Assembly: GCA_963932465.1 (NCBI GenBank)
Contig: CAWVRF010001050.1
Coordinates: forward strand, 2,501 to 66,500
Direction: 5' to 3'
Source: Maratus speciosus
Taxonomy: Eukaryota; Arthropoda; Arachnida; Araneae; Salticidae
Length of the DNA stretch: 64,000 bases
Below the pieces are notes generated by a model that saw nothing but the letters and a program-made list of their open reading frames with translations, did not search any database and was not told where the DNA came from. Below, piece after piece: positions 57,952-64,000 of the stretch (position 1 is its first letter; each line of letters opens with the position of its first letter). The position numbers and the translations under genes are program-made.

Positions 57952-59475
57952 TCTGATTTTAAGTGTGATACATGTGACATAAGTAAAGTAACCAGGAAAA
58001 GTCATCCGAATATTGATATTGACCAAAGTTCTGATATTATGCAGTTGTTTCATTTGGATTTATGTGGCCCGATACAACCTGAATCACTTGGTGGGGCAAA
58101 ATATTTTATGATATTAGTGGATGATTTTTCTGGAATGTATTTTACTTATTTCCTCAAAAGTAAAAATGAAGTATTTGATGTATTTTATAAATTTAAAGCT
58201 AAATATGAAAATCTTATGGGTAAAAGAATTAAAAAAGTGAGAAGTGATAATGGGCTCGAATTCGTAAATACGGAATTTGACAATTATCTTGCTAATGCAG
58301 GTATTTTTCATGAAAAAACTGTCCCATATAACAGCGAAAGCCATGGAAAGGCTGAAAGAGCGAATAGAGTTCGATTAGAAAGGGCTAGGTCTTTATTATA
58401 TGAAAGCGAACTTCCCACCAAATTCTGGGCAGAAGCTATCAATTGCAGTACACAAGTATCTAATATAACACCCCGTAAAGGAAAAGAAAAACTCCCCTTA
58501 GAAATTTGGACAGGTAAAAAGCCCAATTTAAATTATGTAAGAAAATTTGGTTGTTTAGCTTATTTTCATATTCCTAAAACAATGAGAAATAAATTCGATG
58601 TACCAGGAAGAAGTGGAATTATGTTAGGATATGCTAGAGATAGGAGGGGATATCGTATTTATGATGTAAAAAATAAGAAAGTGATTGAGGAACGTTCTGT
58701 TAAGTTCAATGAAACTATAAAGGGAAGTAGATATTTTGGATTAAGTAAATGTTCAGAGTGTTGGGATATTGAACCGCTAATAAATAAAAATTTTCCGGAA
58801 GAGAATGAAATTCGTGAAAATCAAAAGAATAAATCTCTCAATTTAGAAATTTCTGACACAAGCGAAATAAAAAACGGTTGCGCAACCCCATTAACAGAAC
58901 TTAATTTGTCTCCAGCTAGACATGAAGGCGCGGAGAAAAGGAATCGAAACAACAAAATAAAAGACCGAAGTAAAAGTATGACTGAAGTTCGAAGGTCAGA
59001 AAGATTGGAAAGTAAATATTCGTCAGCTAATTTAACTGATAATGTCCCTAGTAATTATTTAGAGGCAATAAATAGCGTGAGTTCACATGATTGGGAAATA
59101 GCTATGAAAAATGAATTGGATTCTTTAATTAAGCATAATGTTTGGGACATCGTTGATATGCCGGAAAAAACAAAATTGATTAAAAGTAAATGGGTCTATG
59201 CTTTAAAAGAGGGCGACAATAAGGAAACAAAATATAAAGCTAGATTAGTGGCAGCTGGTTTTAATCAAATTAAAAACAAAGATTATACTGAATCATATTC
59301 ACCTGTTGTAAATATTGAGTCATTTAGATTACTAATTGCACTTGCAACTAAATTAAATTTGATTGTTAAGTTTTTTGATGTAAAAACAGCATATTTATAC
59401 AGTGATTTGGAAGAAACTTTATATATGTCACCACCACCTGGATATGAAAAACTGATAGGGGTTAATAAAGTTTGA
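57952..59475 (+). pseudogene. copia integrase and N-terminal reverse transcriptase
   Basis: The frame is open from about 57952; the first ATG is at 58039. Counting from that ATG, the integrase catalytic triad is D7, D70 and E106 (35 residues between the last two, DD35E). It ends in the HGKAERANR motif, followed by the GKKPNL...GCLAY core C-terminal part. A variable linker precedes the RVT_2 reverse transcriptase from residue 355; motif A FFDVKTAYL has its catalytic Asp at 447. The frame ends at TGA (59473-59475) where related proteins have Trp, and resumes in the same frame directly after it: a single nonsense mutation. Confidence 0.9.
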
Positions 59476-60570
59476 AAACTGAAAAAGAGTATTTATGGAT
59501 TACTCCAATCGGGTAGAAATTGGTACTTAAAAATAAAAGAGGAACTCGGTAATATTGGATTAAATCAATTAGCTTCTGATAACTGTGTATTCATTAAAGT
59601 TGAAAATGATAACATTTTTATATTATGTATGTATGTGGACGATTTAGCTATCTTTTGTAATAATCAAGCAATGTATGAAAATATTGTTTCTAAAATTAAA
59701 AATGCATTCGAATTGTACGAAAATAAGAATTCTAAATTTTTAGGTATAGAAATTGAAAAACAGGAAAAAGGTATAAGTTTGTCACAAGTGGAATATATTG
59801 AGTCATTGTTGGTAAAACATAATTTAGAAAATTGTAAATCTGTGAAAACACCTATTGTTAAAGGTGAAGATAAAAGTTTTCCTCCAACAAATGAATTGTT
59901 TGACATAACTATGTATCAGGAAATTATTGGTGAACTTTTATATTTAGCCAATAGAACACGTCCTGATATATCATTTGTCACAACTTATTTGTCTCAATTT
60001 AATCACAAACCAGAGAAAAGGCATTACATTTTGGCTAAAAGAGTATTAAGGTATTTAAAAGTTACAAAAGACAAAAAATTATTTTACAGCAACGAATTTG
60101 GGTATTTAAATAGTAGTTCAGATGCTAGTTGGGGAAATGGAGAAAATGGAAGGTCTTTTTCAGGAGGAGTTGTATTGTTAGGAAAGTCTTTAGTATCTTG
60201 GAAATGTCGTAAACAAAAAAGTGTTAGTCTTTCTACATGTGAAGCAGAGTTATTTTCTATTTCAGAAATGTGTAAGGATATAATATGGACTGTAAACTTA
60301 TTGTCTGAGTTAAATTGTAACCAATTTATAAAAGATGCCATAATTTTAAGCACTGATAGTCAAGCAGCAATACAGTGGATTAAATGTACAAAATCCTCAA
60401 ATAAATCTAGGCACATGAACTTAAGATTTCATTTTGTCAGGGATTTATTGTCAGAAGGTATTATTTCATTGGAATATGTTCAAAGTGAACATATTATTTC
60501 TGATTTCCTTACTAAAGGTGTAAATGAGGATAAGTTGTTATATTCTATGGAAAGTATTTCACTATTATGA
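59476..60570 (+). pseudogene. copia C-terminal reverse transcriptase and RNase H
   Basis: Same frame as the preceding part, open from the TGA to the stop at 60568-60570. The YVDD polymerase motif is at 59632-59643. RNase H follows, with SSDASWGN, STCEAELFSIS and LSTDSQAAIQW supplying its acidic residues. The last codons run into the truncated 3' LTR, so the native C-terminus may be altered. Confidence 0.9.
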
Positions 60571-60949
60571 TATGTGTAATTATTGTATGTAATTTGTGTG
60601 TAATTTTTGTATATATATGTGTTTTTTGGAATTGTTTGAAGAGAAAAAAAAATGTATCTCTCGCAGGAGGGGTGTGTTGGGTTTAAAGGCGAGCGAAAAT
60701 TTTTTATGCGCATTATATCTGCGCACTGCCAGTCTTTTTCCCCCGCCACACTCAGTCTGCGTGCGAACGATAGAAGAGTGTAGACGTAAAAATTATTCTG
60801 TGTGAAGTTATTATGAAAAAGTAATCTGTGTGAGAAATTTATCTTTAAATTAATTGTTATGTGTTTGTGCAGCGTTTTCGTTTAATAAACTATTTGTTCT
60901 GTCAATATCAACGGACTTAGTGAAAATTAATATTAGTGAAAGAACAACA
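60559..60949 (+). repeat. copia 3' LTR, lacking the first 35 bases
   Basis: Aligns without gaps to 53651-54041 with seven substitutions. The first 35 bases of the 5' LTR (TGTTGG and the first CACTATTATGAT copies) have no counterpart; coding sequence runs directly into TCACTATTATG. AATAAA is at 60884-60889. The right end CAACA is followed by the target duplication TAATT. Confidence 0.85.
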
Positions 60950-60954
60950 TAATT

Positions 60955-61182
60955 AATTATCATTTTAGGTTTAAAAAAACCCGTAATTCAGTAATAACAT
61001 ATTATAAGTTATTTGTACAAGTTGCGAAATAAATAACATGGTATGATTCTTAAGTGTTTTAGGTAGCTTTCTTTACAAAAAAGCTACCTATTGCAGCCGT
61101 TCGGAGGAAAGCGATTTCAAAAAATTTTGGTATATTTTCATCGATCATGACCCCCAGACCCCAAAACCACCCTCCGTTCAAA

Positions 61183-61187
<5 letters not shown>
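60955..61187. other. non-coding right flank
   Basis: Original flank of the copia insertion; joined to 53610-53615 it gives the pre-insertion sequence at the array edge. It is AT-rich with no gene. It contains the hairpin at 61060-61090 and a C-rich patch (61150-61175). Confidence 0.6.
61060..61090. repeat. 11-bp inverted repeat (hairpin)
   Basis: TAGGTAGCTTT (61060-61070) and AAAGCTACCTA (61080-61090) pair perfectly around a 9-base loop. It could be one terminus of an unrecognised element; no second copy is in the window. Confidence 0.6.
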
Positions 61188-61213
<26 letters not shown>

Positions 61214-61214
61214 T
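61188..61214. repeat. TA dinucleotide microsatellite
   Basis: About 13 uninterrupted TA repeats directly before the 326-bp repeat family. Confidence 0.9.
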
Positions 61215-61647
61215 GACCTATGTCACACTGTAACTCCCGTAATTATGAACCGATTTCGATGTAATTCAGTGTGTACATAGTACATACCAATGTCTCGACC
61301 GAGTTCGTTGGCCAGCTTCATCCGCCGTTTTGTTTCAAAATGGCGGCCATTTAAAATTTAAAAAAAAAATTAAAACTTGAAATGTGGTACCAAAATATTA
61401 AAAATGGAAAAATATTTTTTTCTTATGTATTAGACCTTTATACAAAAATTCCGAAGCAGTTTTTTTTTCGTCTATATCTTAACAAATGGCTGAGTTATAG
61501 CATTTTGAATTTCTAGCGTGGCTGACATTTGAAACGTCCTGAATTTTGTCACGCGATAAAAGGCGTCTTTATGAACCGATTTGGATGTAATTCGGTGTGT
61601 ACATAGTACATACCAATCTCTCGACCGAGTTCGTTGGCCAACTTCAT

Positions 61648-61678
61648 CCGCCATTTTGTTTCAAAATGGCGGCCATTT
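61648..61678. other. ATGGCGGCCAT palindrome of the 326-bp repeats
   Basis: CCGCCATTTTG (61648-61658) and CAAAATGGCGG (61662-61672) form a perfect 11-bp stem with a TTT loop; the overlapping AAATGGCGGCCATTT (61664-61678) is also palindromic. AAAATGGCGGC resembles the YY1/Pleiohomeotic site. Equivalent sites lie near 61340, 61992, 62316 and 63724; the one near 63390 is degenerate. Confidence 0.55.
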
Positions 61679-62462
61679 AAAATTTTTTTTTTAATTTAAA
61701 ATTTGAAATGTGGTACCAAAAAATTGAAAATGGAAAAATATTTTTTTCTTATGTATTTGACCTTTATACAAAGATTTCGGAGCAGTTTTTGTTTCGTCTA
61801 TATCTTTAAAAATGGCTGAGTTATAGCATTTTGAATTTCTATTGTGGCTGACATTTTGAAACGTCCTGAATTTTGTCACGCGATAAAAGGCGTATTTATG
61901 AACCGATTTGGATGTAACTTCGTTTATACATAGTACATACCAATGTCTCGACCGGGTTCGTTGGCCAGCTTCACCCGCCATCTTGTTTAAAAATGGCGGC
62001 CATTTAAATTTTTAAGAAAAATTTAAATTTGAAAATGTGGTACCAAAAATTGAAAATTGAAAAAATATTTTCTTCTTATGTGTTTGACCTTGATAAAAAG
62101 ATTCAGGAGCAGTTTTTGTTTCGTCTATATCTTAAGAAATGGCTGAGTTATAGCATTTTGAATTTCTAGCGTGGCTGACATTTTGAAACGTCCTGATTTT
62201 TCTCACGTAATAACAGGCGTATTTACGAACCGACATGGATGTACCTTGGTGTGTACATAGTACATACAAATATCTCGACCGAGTTCGTTGGCCAGCTTCA
62301 TCCGCCATCTTGTTTCAAAATGGCGGCCATTTAAAAAAATTAAAAAATAAAAAAAATTAAATGTGATACCAAAAAATTGGATAATGAAAAAGATTTTTTT
62401 GTATGTGTTTGACCTTAATACAAAGATTCCGGAACAGTTTTTCTTTCGTCTATATCTAAAAA

Positions 62463-63202
62463 CAAGTTGGAAATTGCTCGTCAAACGTGGCAAATGAGTT
62501 GCGTTCGTACTATAACTAGTTTTATAATTATTGTTTGCACCCCATATTGTACTGAATGTATATTTTTTTGCGCTTCATAAGTGCATAGTCTGTAACATCA
62601 TTAAAATGCACTTACAATAATTTTTCCCCATTCCCCGTAATGTAACGGAAAACTTTTGACTGTCCCTCTAATTAAACTATACATTCGATTTTCATAAAAT
62701 TTGAAATGGCTCAACAAAATTTTGCAGCAATTATATATTAAAAATATCAGACCATTCGGAAGGCTGTAAAATCATTAAAATGCATTTGCTATAATTTTTT
62801 CCCATTGGCCGTAATGTAACGGAAAACTTTTGGGTGTCCCTGTAATTAAACTATACATCCGATTTTCATAAAATTGAAAATGGCTCGACAAAATTTTACA
62901 GCAATTATATATTAAAAATTTCAGACCATTCGGAAGTCTGTAACATCATTAAAATTCACTTGCAATAATTTTTCCCACTGGCCGTAATGTAAAGAAAAAC
63001 TTTTGACTGTCCCTGTAATTAAACTATACATCCGATTTTCATAAAATTGGAAATGGCTCGACAAAATTTTGCAGCAATTACATATTAAAAATTTCAGATC
63101 ATTCGGTCGGGTAGTTTTTGCTCTGTTGTATGCGGACGGACGGACAGACAGACGGACTGAACGACGACTATAGGTGCTACGTATTTATATAATTACGAAC
63201 GC
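62463..63202. mobile_element. unidentified ~740-bp insertion in a 326-bp repeat
   Basis: A 9-base direct repeat ATCTAAAAA flanks it (62454-62462 and 63203-63211). Removing it leaves one repeat unit of about 323 bases, the normal length. Inverted GCGTTCGTA (62501-62509) and TACGAACGC (63194-63202) lie near the left end and at the right end. The interior is three 174-bp repeats plus a GGAC/AGAC-rich tract (63132-63154). It has no coding capacity, and the superfamily is not recognised. Confidence 0.6.
62590..63111. repeat. three tandem 174-bp repeats
   Basis: Copies at 62590-62763, 62764-62937 and 62938-63111, each starting CTGTAA-ATCATTAAAA and containing GCCGTAATGTAA-like, ACTATACATCCGATTTTC and CAGACCATTCGG-like blocks. 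They are confined to the 740-bp insertion. Confidence 0.85.
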
Positions 63203-64000
63203 ATCTAAAAATGGCTGAGTAATAGCATTTTGAATTTCTCTTCTGGCTGACATTTTAAAACGACCTGATTTTTGTCGCGCGATAGCAGGCGTATTTATGA
63301 TCCGATTTGGATGTAACTTGGTCTGTACATAGTACATACGAATGTTTCGACCGAGTTCGCTGGCCAGCGTCATTCGCCATCTTGTTTCAAAAGGGTTGCC
63401 ATTTAAAAAAAATTAAATTTAAAATTCAAAATGAGGTATTAAAAAATTGGAAAATGAAAAAGATTTTTTTTATGTGTTTGGCCTTAATACAAAGATTCCG
63501 GAGCAGTTTTTGTTTCTGAAAATTTGTTCTTTTGTTTATATCTTAAAAAATGGTTGATTTATAGCACTCTGAATTCCTAGCATGGCTAACATTTTGAAAC
63601 GATCTTGTATTTGTCACGCGATAACACACGTATTCGCCTATTTCGATGTAAAAAGGCATGTGGATAGTATACATCAACACCTCGACCAAGTTCGCTGGCC
63701 AGATTCATCAGCCATCTTGTTTCAAAATGGCGGCCATTAAATTAAAAAATATATATATATTTAAAGTGAGGTGCAAAAAAATTAGAAATTGAAAAAGGTT
63801 TCTTTCTTAAGTATTTGACCTTGATATAAGGATTCAGGAGCATTTTTTGTTTGTTTTTACCTTAAAAATGGCTCAGATATAGCAGTTTCAATTTCTATTG
63901 TGGGTGACATTTTGAAAAATCTGATTTTTTGCATGCGACAGCACTCCTATATATTAACCGATTCCGATGTGAGTGAGCATGTGCACAGCAATTACTAAGG

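Larger units (their letters stand above)
53616..60949 (+). mobile_element. Ty1/copia LTR retrotransposon, interrupted by piggyBac
   Basis: The ends are TGTTG...CAACA and the target duplication TAATT lies at 53611-53615 and 60950-60954, so the outer boundaries are firm. The order is LTR, primer site, gag, protease, integrase, reverse transcriptase, RNase H, LTR; integrase before RT is diagnostic of copia (Pseudoviridae-type). LTRs differ at 7 of 391 aligned bases (1.8 %). Without the 2.56-kb piggyBac (and one TTAA) the element is about 4.8 kb. The coding region carries two stops and a frameshift, so it is not autonomous. It inserted six bases outside the tRNA array. Confidence 0.93.
61244..64000. 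repeat. degenerate ~326-bp tandem repeats
   Basis: Copies begin at the ATGAACCGATTT-like anchor at 61244, 61570, 61897, 62224 (interrupted), 63296, 63630 and 63953 (runs off the window). Each has GTACATAGTACATAC-like sequence, a CTCGACC-GAGTTCG-TGGCCAG block, the ATGGCGGCCAT palindrome, an A/T-rich middle, and ATGGCTGAGTTATAGCATTT. Similarity is clear but far lower than within the tRNA array, so this family is older or less homogenised. Short open frames on the minus strand here are repeat by-products. No gene is seen. Confidence 0.85.

Noticed and set aside
56660..60570. An intact, autonomous copia polyprotein
   Set aside because: TAA at 57818, a frameshift near 57950 and TGA at 59473 interrupt a reading frame whose family motifs continue across each break.
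61472..63519. Minus- and plus-strand open frames of 60-96 codons in the right flank
   Set aside because: They repeat with the 326-bp family, are low-complexity and rich in stops nearby, and show no domain.

Overview
Eukaryotic, AT-rich and gene-poor DNA, most likely from an arthropod (insect-like). The clues are a Pol III tRNA array with spacer DNA, a tRNA-headed SINE, a Ty1/copia element whose primer site matches the animal initiator-Met tRNA 3' end, and a piggyBac element with a TATA plus TCAKTY initiator core promoter. No host protein-coding gene is visible. The species cannot be named from the sequence.

Positions 1-53609 are one uninterrupted tandem array, already under way at base 1, of a ~275-bp unit. 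Each unit carries one 72-nt tRNA-Thr(TGT) gene on the + strand, with A box, B box and an oligo-T Pol III terminator, followed by a ~203-bp spacer. I count 194 copies; by eye about 120 have the consensus tRNA body and about 70 differ at one or more bases. Linked variants show higher-order structure, notably a 22-unit (6048-bp) tandem duplication at ~0.5-12.6 kb that looks identical wherever I compared it, and 6-unit blocks near both ends. The array is a landing pad for other elements: a 74-bp TTAA-flanked MITE inside two tRNA copies (41.3 and 43.0 kb) and a 248-bp SINE in one spacer (47.9 kb). Private mutations become more frequent toward the right edge.

At 53609 the array ends. Six bases beyond it a copia-type LTR retrotransposon (53616-60949, 5-bp target duplication TAATT) has inserted. 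A piggyBac element (54093-56647, TTAA duplication) sits in its leader, just before gag. Both are disabled: the copia pol region has two nonsense codons and a frameshift, and the piggyBac transposase has two frameshifts and a nonsense codon.

From 60955 to 64000 there is non-coding repeat DNA: a hairpin, a TA microsatellite, and degenerate ~326-bp tandem repeats carrying a palindromic ATGGCGGCCAT motif. One of these repeats is split by a ~740-bp insertion that itself holds three 174-bp repeats.

The unusual object is the tRNA-Thr(UGU) mega-array. Either it is a working, massively amplified tRNA locus, or it is a satellite DNA that spreads a Pol III/TFIIIC unit through heterochromatin. Sequence alone cannot decide between them. 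tRNA positions below use canonical tRNA numbering.
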